The notes under the pieces were generated by a model. The model worked only from the letters and a program-made list of their open reading frames with translations, was not told the origin of the DNA and searched no databases. Below, in pieces: positions 17,715-26,855 of a stretch of 58,584 nucleotides of DNA (the stretch's first letter is position 1; each line of letters opens with the position of its first letter). This stretch comes from Myroides injenensis M09-0166 (GTDB taxonomy: Bacteria; Bacteroidota; Bacteroidia; Flavobacteriales; Flavobacteriaceae): NCBI RefSeq assembly GCF_000246945.1, contig NZ_BAEX01000008.1, positions 1-58,584 of the forward strand, written 5' to 3'. The position numbers were made by a program, and so were the translations under genes.

Positions 17715-18137
17715 TTACATTATTTTATTTTCAATTAACTCTTTTAACGCTTGATTCATTGCGATAAAACCTTGTTTGGTGTTTGTTTTTAGTTTATTCT
17801 TAAATAGGGGTGCTAATAATCCTGAGAATTTTTCACTTTGGGAGAATAAGCATTCATTCGGAGAAAGAACAGTAATTTCAAAAGAATGTCTACCATCAAA
17901 AAGTCCTTTTATTCCCAATCTTCCTATCCAAACTAATTTTTTATTGTCAATTAATTCTATGATAGTAGGAGTAAAAGTCATTTTGTCTATTTGAACTTTT
18001 ATTTTCTTGTGAAGCTGAACATCTCCACTAATATTTTTAATAAAAGGATTCCATACAGTGTAGTTGGGAAAGTTTAGTAACGCTTGCCAAATTTGTTCTG
18101 GTGTTGCTGTTATAATTGTAGAAGTTGTAATCTCCAT
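17715..18137 (-). CDS. SRPBCC (Bet v1/START-like) domain protein
   Basis: A 140-residue single-domain protein with the SRPBCC pattern: an opening strand (MEITTSTIITATPEQIWQALLNFPNYTVWNPFI), central strands with WIGRLGIKGLFDGRHSFEI, and a long C-terminal helix. The fold has a deep hydrophobic pocket that binds lipids or small molecules, but the ligand cannot be inferred. It lies between cobT and the Crp-type regulator gene on the same strand, 79 bases after the latter. Confidence 0.85.
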   Translation of the reverse strand: MEITTSTIITATPEQIWQALLNFPNYTVWNPFIKNISGDVQLHKKIKVQIDKMTFTPTIIELIDNKKLVWIGRLGIKGLFDGRHSFEITVLSPNECLFSQSEKFSGLLAPLFKNKLKTNTKQGFIAMNQALKELIENKIM

Positions 18138-18216
18138 AGTTTTAATATTTATATGGAGTAAAGGTGTTTTATATATTAGATATTCTTCTTGACTTTTATC
18201 AAGAAAATGGAGAATG

Positions 18217-18786
18217 CTATTTATTTGTTTCTTTTCGTCTTATTCTACTTAGAGTTTCAGGAGTCATTCCTAATAGCGAAGCTATATATTGATGAGGTAC
18301 TTCATTAAATAAAAAACCGTATTCTTGAAAGAATTTATTATATCTCTCTTGGGAATTTAAAGCAATAAAGTTAAATATTCGCTGTTCCATTTGCATGAAG
18401 CAGTGACATATAAAATTCTTTTCTTTCTGATGCCAATTATGAATATAGGATTGAAGTAATTCATAATTTTCTCTAGATATTTCAAGTACTGATATATCTG
18501 TCAATGCTTCTAGATTCCATTGATTAGGCTGATCAAAAATCCAGGCAGATAAATTGGTTACAAAATAGTTGGGTATGCTAATCCATTGTGTAATTTCTTT
18601 TCCATCTGCATAGCTAAATATCCTAATATAACCATTTTGTAAAAAGTAAAGGCGATTACATTTACTATTGTATTCTTGCAATAAACTTCCTTTGGTATAT
18701 GTTTTTTGGACAAAATAGTTTAAAGCTATTTTTAACTCCTCTGCTGTTAAAGATAAGGTTTGTTGTAGTACATTTTCTAATACCAT
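18217..18786 (-). CDS. Crp/Fnr family transcription regulator
   Basis: A 189-residue regulator with an N-terminal cyclic-nucleotide-binding-like beta barrel (about 20-110, LYFLQNGYIRIFSYADGKE) and a C-terminal helix-turn-helix, HQYIASLLGMTPETLSRIRRK. No cysteines suited to an FNR iron-sulfur cluster are placed at the N-terminus, and the effector is unknown. Proteins of this short type are common in Flavobacteriaceae, often beside the gene they control; here the SRPBCC gene downstream is the likely candidate. Confidence 0.88.
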   Translation of the reverse strand: MVLENVLQQTLSLTAEELKIALNYFVQKTYTKGSLLQEYNSKCNRLYFLQNGYIRIFSYADGKEITQWISIPNYFVTNLSAWIFDQPNQWNLEALTDISVLEISRENYELLQSYIHNWHQKEKNFICHCFMQMEQRIFNFIALNSQERYNKFFQEYGFLFNEVPHQYIASLLGMTPETLSRIRRKETNK

Positions 18787-18821
18787 TCCTAGGAAGTTTT
18801 GTTATAAGATAGAACTATACA

Positions 18822-18852
18822 AAAAATGCCTCTGTGTAAAAGAGGCATTTTT
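18822..18852 (-). terminator. terminator of the ybaB-DUF4369 operon
   Basis: A 12-bp stem (18822-18833 with 18841-18852) with a 7-nt loop and a T-run on the minus strand, one base beyond the DUF4369 stop codon. Confidence 0.85.
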
Positions 18853-18853
18853 A

Positions 18854-19591
18854 TTATTGTTTTTTTAACTCAGTATCTAATACACGGCGTTCTTTAATGA
18901 ACGACTCTAATTGTTTACCATATTTATGTTGAGTAACTTCTGGTGATAATGAATTATAAATTGTATCCAAAAATTTAATATTTGCATCATACAGTTCTGT
19001 CAATGCAATATATGGTGCTACATCTTTATCTTTATTGTTTAAAGCAAAATTAACCGCATTCAAATATCTTCGGATTGTTAATTTATCAGATACTTTTAAT
19101 AAACTATCACGTTTTTGAAGATTGTTATCTTTCTCACTATTGAATATATCTACTAATAAAGCATTTTGTCTGTCAGTGATATTGATTCTAGTAGTAAGGT
19201 AATTTTTATAAGCATCTTGGTTTGCTGATCCAGAAACTTTTGCATCAGCAAAAAACTTTTTTAAAGTTGTTTTTACTTCAATATCTCCAGGTTCTGCAAA
19301 GAAAGAAATTTGATTATCTTGAGATACTGTATGCCCTCTGTCTAGAGTAAGATAAAGCATTTCTGGTGACTCTAGATTAACTCCAAATTTAAAATCTGAC
19401 TTGCCATCAATAATTACAGAGTCAATTGCAACTAATAAAGTGTCTTGTATTTGATTAAGGTAAATTTTTCCTTGTTTAAATCCTTCTACATTACCACTAA
19501 TGCGCACATTTCCTTTTGTGTTACTTTTTTTGTCACAAGAGGTTAAAAATGCACAACCAGCAATTAAAAGAGTGTAAAAAACTTTTTTCAT
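18854..19591 (-). CDS. DUF4369 domain lipoprotein
   Basis: A 245-residue lipoprotein: MKKVFYTLLIAGCAFLTSC gives a lipobox at Cys19. The following segment (about 27-120; VRISGNVEGFKQGKIYLNQ) matches DUF4369, a beta domain often found in Bacteroidota at the N-terminus of thioredoxin-like lipoproteins. Here no CxxC thioredoxin motif follows; the C-terminal half is helical. It starts 5 bases after ybaB on the same strand, so the two form an operon ended by the hairpin at 18822. Confidence 0.87.
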   Translation of the reverse strand: MKKVFYTLLIAGCAFLTSCDKKSNTKGNVRISGNVEGFKQGKIYLNQIQDTLLVAIDSVIIDGKSDFKFGVNLESPEMLYLTLDRGHTVSQDNQISFFAEPGDIEVKTTLKKFFADAKVSGSANQDAYKNYLTTRINITDRQNALLVDIFNSEKDNNLQKRDSLLKVSDKLTIRRYLNAVNFALNNKDKDVAPYIALTELYDANIKFLDTIYNSLSPEVTQHKYGKQLESFIKERRVLDTELKKQ

Positions 19592-19596
19592 ATATT

Positions 19597-19920
19597 TTAT
19601 TTAAATAGGTCTAGTCCTGGTATATTTGGCATTCCATCTTTTGCAGCAGCGGCAAGTTCGGCTTCGTTTATAGCTGAAGCTTTTTCTATTGCGCGATTTA
19701 ATACCATGATTAAATAATCTTCTAGTTGTTCTTTATCATCCATTAGTTCATCTGAAATAGATATTGATCTAATGGTTCTATTCGCAGTTAAAGTTACTTT
19801 TAACAGCCCATCATTACTTTGATCATCTACCAAAACAGTATCTAATCTTTTTTTAGTTTCCTCTATTTTAGCCTGGGTTTCTTGAAGCTTACCCATCATT
19901 CCCATTAAGTCTCCAAACAT
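19597..19920 (-). CDS. YbaB/EbfC nucleoid-associated protein
   Basis: A 107-residue dimeric DNA-binding protein. The Met-rich helical start ([21 protein letters not shown]), central strands ([18 protein letters not shown]) and helical C-terminus are typical of YbaB/EbfC, which binds DNA broadly and affects nucleoid structure. In many bacteria it sits beside recR or dnaX; neither is here. First gene of a two-gene operon with the DUF4369 lipoprotein. Confidence 0.92.
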   Translation of the reverse strand: MFGDLMGMMGKLQETQAKIEETKKRLDTVLVDDQSNDGLLKVTLTANRTIRSISISDELMDDKEQLEDYLIMVLNRAIEKASAINEAELAAAAKDGMPNIPGLDLFK

Positions 19921-20769
19921 ATCTAATGTGTTTTAATTTGTTGAGCAAAAATATCAAAATCTTTTGAAGTTGTATATAAATGTTATAGAATACTTAAATA
20001 ATAAGATCAGCGATTAAAAATACAATAGTTTTCACATCAATCCTGCCTGTAAAATACTAGTAAGGAAAGTATTTCTATTATAAAAAATAAGGTCGCAAGA
20101 GATAGTGGTATTTGTAGTTTACTATTATACCGCTATCCTTTCCTGTTTTCTTAATTCTTTACTTATTTCGTGTTTGAATATTATATAAAGTTTACTGCAA
20201 ATAATTTCATAAATAAGAACACTACACAAAATCACTATACCTATTTACTTGCATTGCAAATAAGGACAAAAAATGACCTTTTTTTACCATTTATGCAAGT
20301 TGGAATATAGTGAAAAACCCCTTGTTTACAGGGCTTAATAGGATTTTCGAGAAGTTAAATGGCAGTTTTGTTCGGGAACGGTCCGAGAATTGTAGGGGGC
20401 GGCATTGTAAAAACGGGGTATTTCCCGAACAAGACTGCAACCGTGCCCGAACAATGCTGGGACGAGAACCGACTGAGATTTTGAAAAACTGAAAAAATAG
20501 TTGGAATAAGATTGACTTTTTTACAGTCAATTTAGAAAAGAAATTACACTTTGATTTGTGTATTTTTATGTTTCAGTTAGAACACTGATTAACAGTTACA
20601 AAGGTACAACTTATTTCATTACTTATACTATCGTTTTTTGTAATTGTAGGGTGGCAAATTTTAGAGTCAGTAATTGAAATCAGATGTAAATGGATATAAT
20701 GTAAAAAGCTATGCTCTGATTTCTAGCTAAGCATATTGAAAAATTGTATTTTTGTTGTTTTACAGAATT
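19921..20769. other. 849-base gene-free region
   Basis: No convincing gene. It contains an imperfect inverted repeat (GATAGTGGTAT at 20101-20111 with its near complement at 20127-20137), a G+C-rich island (20298-20508, listed separately), a 7-bp inverted repeat at 20511-20531, and a -7 box TATTTTTG at 20747-20754 for the S9 peptidase gene. A 60-codon GTG-started frame at 20310-20492 covers the island but resembles no known protein fold. Confidence 0.6.
20298..20508. repeat. G+C-rich structured island flanked by 10-bp direct repeats
   Basis: AGTTGGAATA occurs at 20298-20307 and again at 20499-20508. Between them, 20371-20470 is 55% G+C by my count, against a strongly A+T-rich background. A 17-bp inverted repeat (20362-20378 with 20422-20438, core TTGTTCGGGAA, one mismatch that becomes G-U in RNA) encloses 43 bases. 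The core word CCCGAACAA appears a third time at 20446-20454. The pattern suggests a small inserted element or a structured RNA of foreign origin; identity unknown. Confidence 0.55.
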
Positions 20770-22833
20770 ATGATAAAACTAGATATAAAAGCTCCAGTTG
20801 CAAAGAAAAAAGCACATGAGTTAACTGCACATAATCATACTAGAATAGATAACTATTTTTGGTTAAATGATAGAGAAGATCAAGAAGTTATTGATTATTT
20901 GAACGCAGAAAATGAGTACTACAAAGATCAAACAGCCCATACGGTAACTCTACAAGAAGATTTATTTGAAGAAATGAAAAGTAGAATTAAAGAAGATGAT
21001 TCATCTGTTCCTTATTTCTATAATGGATATTATTATATTACTCGTTTCGAAAAAGGAAAAGATTATCCGATCTTTTCTCGTAAGGCTGGGAGTTTAGAGG
21101 CTGAAGAAGAAATTATGTTTGATTGTAATGCGATGGCTGAAGGTCATGCTTATTTTCATTTGAGAGGAATCAATGTTTCAGAAGATAATCAATGGGTGGC
21201 TTATGGTATAGATACTGTTTCTAGAAGAGAATATACCCTATATGTAAAGAATTTATTGACTGGGGAGGTTTCGCCTATTGAAGTTCCAAAAACTACTGGT
21301 AGTTCTATTTGGGCAAGTGATAATAAAACTTTGTTTTACTCTCGAAAAGATGAAGTAACACTTCGTGCAGATAAGATTTATAAACATAAATTAGGTACAT
21401 CTGTTGATCAAGATGAATTAGTGTACTTTGAGAAGGATGATACGTTTGATACTTACATCAGTAAAGAGAAATCACATAAATATTTAGTCATTGGCTGCGA
21501 AAGTACAATGACAAGTGAATATCATATTTTGGAATCTGATAATCCTGATGGAAAATTTAGAGTATTTCAAAAAAGAGTTCGTGGGTTAGAATATAATATT
21601 TCTCATTATGGTGAGCACTTTTATATTACTACAAATATGGATGATGCTGAAAACTTTAAGTTAATGCGTTGTCCTGAAGATAAAACGACTATTGAGAATT
21701 GGGAAGAGATTATAGCTCATCGCGAAGAAGTTTTGATAGAAGATATTGATATATTTAAAGATTACTTAGTTGTTTCTGAGCGCTCAAATGGATTACCACA
21801 TTTACATATTATACCATGGAATAATCCAGAAGGAGCCTATTATTTGCCTTTTAATAGTGAGACGTATAATGCTTTTACAACTACGAATATAGACTTTGAT
21901 ACAGAGATTTTAAGATATAGCTATCAGTCTTTAACGACTCCAGCCTCTGTAGTTGATTTTAATATGAGAACCTTAGAAAAAGAGGTGAAAAAAGAACATG
22001 AAGTATTAGGCGGCTTTAATAAAGATAACTATGTTGAAGAGCGTATTTGGGCTACTGCAAAAGATGGTGTGAAAGTTCCGATATCTATGGTTTATCGCAA
22101 GGGAATTAAAAAAGATGGTACTAATCCTTTCTTATTATATGCGTATGGATCTTATGGGTATTCTATGGAGCCTTATTTCTCGACAACTCGCTTGAGTTTA
22201 TTAGATCGCGGATATATCTATGCTATTGCTCATATACGAGGTGGGGAAGATATGGGACGTGAATGGTATGAGGATGGAAAATTATTGACGAAGTGGAATA
22301 CTTTTAATGACTTTATTGCATGTTCTGAATTTGTAATACAAGAGGGATATACGTCACCCGAACATTTATATGCAGAAGGTGGTTCTGCTGGAGGAATGTT
22401 GATGGGAGTTATTGTTAATGAACGTCCTGATTTGTATAATGGTGTGATCGCTCAAGTACCTTTTGTAGATGTAGTAACGACAATGTTAGATGATAGTATT
22501 CCTCTGACTACAGGTGAATATGATGAATGGGGAAATCCAAACGACAAGGAATATTACGATTATATGTTGTCTTATTCTCCATTAGATAACGTAAAGGCGC
22601 AAGCTTACCCGAATATGTATGTTTCGACAGGATTACACGATTCACAAGTACAATATTGGGAACCGGCAAAATGGATAGCTAAATTGAGAGAAGTGAAGAC
22701 AGACGACAATCAACTATTTTTAGATACTAATATGGATGCTGGTCATGGTGGTGCTTCTGGACGATTTGAATCATTAAAAGAAGTAGCAAAAGAGTTTGCC
22801 TTTTTGTTCGATTTAGAAGGTATTACAAAATAA
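20770..22833 (+). CDS. S9A serine peptidase, oligopeptidase B type
   Basis: A 687-residue cytoplasmic-type prolyl oligopeptidase family enzyme. The N-terminal seven-bladed propeller (about 70-400) gates a C-terminal alpha/beta hydrolase with catalytic Ser in AEGGSAGGMLMG, Asp in the HDSQVQYWEP neighbourhood, and His in MDAGHGGASGRFE. The layout and the segment AYGSYGYSMEP resemble oligopeptidase B, which cuts short peptides after basic residues; substrate preference is inferred. The ATG at 20770 is used because an upstream in-frame TTG at 20752 overlaps the -7 box. No signal peptide is seen. Confidence 0.92.
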   Translation: MIKLDIKAPVAKKKAHELTAHNHTRIDNYFWLNDREDQEVIDYLNAENEYYKDQTAHTVTLQEDLFEEMKSRIKEDDSSVPYFYNGYYYITRFEKGKDYPIFSRKAGSLEAEEEIMFDCNAMAEGHAYFHLRGINVSEDNQWVAYGIDTVSRREYTLYVKNLLTGEVSPIEVPKTTGSSIWASDNKTLFYSRKDEVTLRADKIYKHKLGTSVDQDELVYFEKDDTFDTYISKEKSHKYLVIGCESTMTSEYHILESDNPDGKFRVFQKRVRGLEYNISHYGEHFYITTNMDDAENFKLMRCPEDKTTIENWEEIIAHREEVLIEDIDIFKDYLVVSERSNGLPHLHIIPWNNPEGAYYLPFNSETYNAFTTTNIDFDTEILRYSYQSLTTPASVVDFNMRTLEKEVKKEHEVLGGFNKDNYVEERIWATAKDGVKVPISMVYRKGIKKDGTNPFLLYAYGSYGYSMEPYFSTTRLSLLDRGYIYAIAHIRGGEDMGREWYEDGKLLTKWNTFNDFIACSEFVIQEGYTSPEHLYAEGGSAGGMLMGVIVNERPDLYNGVIAQVPFVDVVTTMLDDSIPLTTGEYDEWGNPNDKEYYDYMLSYSPLDNVKAQAYPNMYVSTGLHDSQVQYWEPAKWIAKLREVKTDDNQLFLDTNMDAGHGGASGRFESLKEVAKEFAFLFDLEGITK

Positions 22834-22916
22834 GGTTTACCTTTTTTTAGTAAATTTGTTAAGATATAAAATAAAGTCTTTCACAATACAGGGAAGATTT
22901 AATTAATAATACAGTT

Positions 22917-23948
22917 ATGAAAGAAGAGATTCAAGCGTATGATAATGTATTGTCTTTTGTAGGGAATACGCCTTTAGTAAAATTGAGTAAAGTAACTGCT
23001 GGTCTAGAAGGACATTTTTTTGGAAAAGTAGAAGCTTTTAATGCAGGACATTCTGCAAAAGATAGAATAGCTTTACATATAATTGAAACAGCTGAAAAGA
23101 AAGGAATATTAAAACCAGGTGATACAATTGTAGAGACAACTTCAGGTAATACTGGTTTTAGTATTGCAATGGTAAGTGCTATAAAAGGGTACAAATGTGT
23201 ATTGTCAGTAAGTGATAAATCTTCACCTGACAAAATAGATATGTTGAGAGCAATGGGGGCAAAAGTATATGTTTGTCCTGCAAATGTAGCTGCTGACGAT
23301 CCTCGTTCTTATTATGAAGTTGCAAAACGTGTGCATAAAGAATTACCTGGATCGATTTATATTAATCAATATTTCAACGAATTAAATACAGAAGCACATT
23401 ATTTATCAACTGGTCCTGAGATTTGGAATCAAACAGGGGGGAAAATAACTCACTTTGTATGTTGCTCAGGTACTGGAGGTACTATATCGGGTACAGCTAG
23501 ATATCTAAAAGAAATGAATCCTAATGTGAAAATACTAGGTGTAGATGCTTATGGTTCTGTGTTGAAAAAATACCATGAAACAGGTGTATTGGATCCTAAT
23601 GAAATTGCTCCTTATAAAATAGAGGGATTAGGGAAGAACTTAATTCCTACTGCTACAGACTTTTCTGTAATTGACAAGTTTATGAAAGTAACAGATAAGG
23701 ATGCGGCACAAGCTGCTCGCGAGTTAGCTAGAACAGAAGGACTGTTTTTAGGATATACGTCTGGTGCAGTATTACAAGCAACTCGTCAATATGCTGCAGA
23801 AGGGGAGTTTGATAAAGACAGTGTAGTTGTTATGTTATTCCCAGACCATGGTTCTCGTTACATGAGTAAAATCTATAGTGATACGTGGATGGAACAACAA
23901 GGTTTCTTAGATGGTGAGCCAAAGAATGAGATTAACTATGTTAAATAG
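22917..23948 (+). CDS. PLP-dependent cysteine synthase / cystathionine beta-synthase-like enzyme
   Basis: A 343-residue fold-type II PLP enzyme. The PLP lysine is Lys48 in [22 protein letters not shown] binds the substrate carboxylate and SGTGGTISG the phosphate. It resembles the single-domain cysteine synthase/CBS group without CBS regulatory domains, so it may make cysteine from O-acetylserine or act in transsulfuration. Relatives usually have NPxxSxKDR; here [10 protein letters not shown] -7 box TAAATTTG at 22851-22858 lies upstream and a strong hairpin follows. Confidence 0.88.
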   Translation: MKEEIQAYDNVLSFVGNTPLVKLSKVTAGLEGHFFGKVEAFNAGHSAKDRIALHIIETAEKKGILKPGDTIVETTSGNTGFSIAMVSAIKGYKCVLSVSDKSSPDKIDMLRAMGAKVYVCPANVAADDPRSYYEVAKRVHKELPGSIYINQYFNELNTEAHYLSTGPEIWNQTGGKITHFVCCSGTGGTISGTARYLKEMNPNVKILGVDAYGSVLKKYHETGVLDPNEIAPYKIEGLGKNLIPTATDFSVIDKFMKVTDKDAAQAARELARTEGLFLGYTSGAVLQATRQYAAEGEFDKDSVVVMLFPDHGSRYMSKIYSDTWMEQQGFLDGEPKNEINYVK

Positions 23949-23973
23949 CAATATTTAAGTAGCGAATGTATAT

Positions 23974-24012
23974 AACTACCTCCCTCTTTATCTTTTAAAG
24001 AGGGGCGTAGTT
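23974..24012 (+). terminator. terminator after the cysteine synthase-like gene
   Basis: Arms AACTAC...CCCTCTTTA (23974-23990) and TAAAGAGGG...GTAGTT (23996-24012) pair with a small internal bulge. Located 26 bases after the stop codon. Confidence 0.75.
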
Positions 24013-24051
24013 TATTTTAGAATATTGTGTTGAGATTCTTAATGTTTTGTT

Positions 24052-24210
24052 TTATTTTTTCTCTTTAGGAAGATTAAAGATAATAGCAATCAGGAAGAAC
24101 CCAACCCCAGTTAAAGTAGGAGGTAGCATATCAGCCTTAATACCTAAGTAAATCATATAGCCTCCCAGCACACTTAGCAATACAGATAATAATATTTTTA
24201 ATACAGTCAT
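24052..24210 (-). CDS. small membrane protein, 52 residues
   Basis: A short frame starting MTVLKILLSVLLSVLGGYM with two predicted membrane helices (about 4-24 and 31-46) joined by KADMLPP and ending NLPKEKK. It fills an otherwise empty gap between the cysteine synthase terminator and sulP, 78 bases after the sulP-side start region ends. Composition and helix layout favour a real small protein over chance, but no family is recognised. It is on the same strand as sulP and could be the tail of that transcript. Confidence 0.6.
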   Translation of the reverse strand: MTVLKILLSVLLSVLGGYMIYLGIKADMLPPTLTGVGFFLIAIIFNLPKEKK

Positions 24211-24287
24211 TTTTTAGCATTAATTATAGTGGTATAATTCACTAAGATAATGATATTATCATGCAAAGGATAGCTGTTTTTGCAACA

Positions 24288-25793
24288 TTAATTATTACTT
24301 AATGAATTAGCATCGAATAGTTTTGAATTTTTAAGTAATCTTTTACCTTCTCTATTTATATTTTTAAGGATTACTGTCTTTTCTACTTTACTGTATTTAT
24401 CCATTACTTTTTTGATTGCCTCTAATGCAGACATATCTACAACTCTAGATTCTTTAAAATCAATTATAATAATGTGAGGGTCATCATTTGGAGTAAACTT
24501 CTCAGTAAAAGTAGTTGTGCTTCCAAAGAATAGCGGACCATAGATGGCATATATTTTATTTCCATCTTGATCAAATGATTTCCTTGCACGAATACGGATT
24601 GCATTGTCCCAAGCAAAAACAAGTGCTGATACAATTACACCTATTAACACAGCTAATGCTAAATTATGTGTTACGATTATAATACCTGTAACCAGAAATA
24701 ATGTAAAAATATCTGCTCTAGGCATTCGGGTAACTAACTGAAATGATACCCATTTAAAAGTAGTAATTGCCACTACCATCATCACTCCTATTAATGCAGC
24801 GAGAGGAATCTGTTCAATAATTGGTGCTCCAATTAGGATAATTACTAAAATGGTAATGGCTCCTATAATGGCAGCTATTCTAGTTTTTGCTCCTGCTTCT
24901 AGATTTACTAGCGTCTGTGCTATCATTGCACAACCTCCCATACCTCCAAAAAAGCCATTTGTTATATTTGCTATTCCCTGAGCTACTGCTTCCTTATTAG
25001 TATTTCCCTTTGTGTTGGTCATTTCATCTACAATATTCAATGTCAGTAAAGATTCTATTAGTCCAACACCTGCCATAATTAAAGAGTAGGGTAATATGAT
25101 TTTTAAAGTTTCTATAGTAATGGGAAGGTGTGGGATATGGAATGTAGGTAATCCTCCACTAATATGTGCAATATCTACTACTTTTCTAGTGTCAATTTGA
25201 AAGAAATAGACAAGAGAAGTAATGACGATTATTGCAAATAAAGTAGCTGGAATTTTTTTAGTTACTTTAGGAAACAAGGTTACTATACCAATAGTGGTGA
25301 TTGTTAATACAATCATTGTATATAATGGTAAACCATTTAGCCAGGTAGAAACACCGTTGATATCTATTTTAAATTGAGCTACTTGGGACAGGAAAATAAC
25401 CACAGCCAATCCATTTAAAAAGCCATACATAACGGGCTGAGGTATAAAACGCACAAATCTCCCTAACTTAAGTACTCCTACAGTTATTTGTATTATTCCT
25501 CCTAGTATAACGGCAGCAAACAAATATTCTACTCCATGAAGGGCAATTAAGGCTATCATTGTAATAATTGTTGCACCTGCACCTCCTGATACCATACCTG
25601 GTCGTCCACCAAAGATTGCAGTTATAATCCCCATTAAAAAAGCGGCATAAAGACCTGTAAGTGGATTTAATCCTGCTAATATCGCAAATGAAAGTGATTC
25701 TGGAATCATCGTCATAGCAACTGTAAACCCCGCTAAGATTTCATTTGGCAAAGAGATTTGATTTGTTTTTTGATTGAATAAGCTGCGTAACAT
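24288..25793 (-). CDS. SulP family anion transporter with STAS domain
   Basis: A 501-residue integral membrane carrier of the SulP (SLC26) family. About 12-14 hydrophobic segments cover residues 15-400, including the N-terminal signature AGFTVAMTMIPESLSFAILAGLNPLTGLYAAF in two parts. A cytoplasmic STAS domain follows (about 415-500; IIIDFKESRVVDMSALEAI). Substrates in the family include sulfate, bicarbonate and C4-dicarboxylates; no neighbouring carbonic anhydrase or sulfate gene settles which. The start is ATG at 25793. Confidence 0.92.
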   Translation of the reverse strand: MLRSLFNQKTNQISLPNEILAGFTVAMTMIPESLSFAILAGLNPLTGLYAAFLMGIITAIFGGRPGMVSGGAGATIITMIALIALHGVEYLFAAVILGGIIQITVGVLKLGRFVRFIPQPVMYGFLNGLAVVIFLSQVAQFKIDINGVSTWLNGLPLYTMIVLTITTIGIVTLFPKVTKKIPATLFAIIVITSLVYFFQIDTRKVVDIAHISGGLPTFHIPHLPITIETLKIILPYSLIMAGVGLIESLLTLNIVDEMTNTKGNTNKEAVAQGIANITNGFFGGMGGCAMIAQTLVNLEAGAKTRIAAIIGAITILVIILIGAPIIEQIPLAALIGVMMVVAITTFKWVSFQLVTRMPRADIFTLFLVTGIIIVTHNLALAVLIGVIVSALVFAWDNAIRIRARKSFDQDGNKIYAIYGPLFFGSTTTFTEKFTPNDDPHIIIIDFKESRVVDMSALEAIKKVMDKYSKVEKTVILKNINREGKRLLKNSKLFDANSLSNN

Positions 25794-25977
25794 TAGAATT
25801 TTTTAAAGCAGTAAAAGTAAGTGATAATTGCTTATTATGTTTATAAAAAATGATTGAGCATTAACTTTTCATCTCTATTGTATTAGTTCTAAAATAGTGA
25901 TTTGAAAAAAATGAGTAGAATAAGTGTAACAAATACTATGAGAGTATTACTAATAAGTATAAATAAATGTATGAGTT

Positions 25978-26853
25978 ATGAAATTAGTTATAAAAGATTT
26001 GAGTAAAACCTATAAAAATGGGGTAAAAGCACTTGATGGTTTAAACTTAGAAATTGGTGCAGGAATGTTTGGATTATTAGGACCTAATGGTGCTGGTAAA
26101 TCTTCATTGATGCGTACTATTGCTACTTTGCAAAAACCCGATAGTGGTTCAATCTATTTTGGAGATATAAACGTGCTAGAACAACAGAATGAGTTTAGGA
26201 AGATATTAGGCTATTTACCTCAAGACTTTGGTGTTTACCCTAATATGTCAGCTGTTGATTTATTAGATTATTTTGCACGTTTAAAAGGGATATCTAATCC
26301 TGCACAACGCAAAGAAATTGTGAACAGTGTTCTGGAAGTAACTAATTTATATGATGTAAGAAGAAAGAGTGTTAGCGGATATTCTGGTGGAATGAAACAG
26401 CGATTTGGTATTGCTCAATTATTATTAAATGATCCTAAACTAATTATAGTTGATGAGCCTACTGCTGGTCTAGATCCTGCAGAGCGCCATCGTTTCTTAA
26501 ATGTGTTGAGAGAGATTGGAAATAATAATACTGTTATTTTTTCTACACATATAGTGGATGATGTAAATGAGTTATGTCACGAGATGGCGATTCTTAATGG
26601 CGGAAATTTATTAGAAATAAGTACTCCTAAACAAGCAGAGCAAAAATTAGATGGTACAATTTGGCGAAAAGAAACTTCACGTGAAGAAGCAGAAGTATTA
26701 GCTAAGCAATTAACCATATTATCAGGTAAATACAATCAGGATAATCGACTAATTATTAGAGTTCATTCTAAAGAGTCACTTGCAGATGAAGGGTTTGAAC
26801 TGGTTAAACCAAACTTAGAAGATGTTTATTTTGTAGCACTTAAAAACGATTAA
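25978..26853 (+). CDS. ABC transporter ATP-binding protein
   Basis: A 291-residue ATPase with Walker A LLGPNGAGKSSL near residue 38, Q-loop YLPQDFGVYP, signature YSGGMKQRFG near 140, Walker B LIIVDEPTAGLDP, and the switch His in STHIVDD. It ends 2 bases before the giant permease-aminopeptidase gene, its evident partner. Together they should form an ABC-2 type export or membrane-remodelling complex; the substrate is unknown. Confidence 0.94.
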   Translation: MKLVIKDLSKTYKNGVKALDGLNLEIGAGMFGLLGPNGAGKSSLMRTIATLQKPDSGSIYFGDINVLEQQNEFRKILGYLPQDFGVYPNMSAVDLLDYFARLKGISNPAQRKEIVNSVLEVTNLYDVRRKSVSGYSGGMKQRFGIAQLLLNDPKLIIVDEPTAGLDPAERHRFLNVLREIGNNNTVIFSTHIVDDVNELCHEMAILNGGNLLEISTPKQAEQKLDGTIWRKETSREEAEVLAKQLTILSGKYNQDNRLIIRVHSKESLADEGFELVKPNLEDVYFVALKND

Positions 26854-26855
26854 CT

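Noticed and set aside
16603-17800. Cobalamin riboswitch upstream of cobT
   Set aside because: No long structured leader or B12-box-like sequence was seen before the cobT start.
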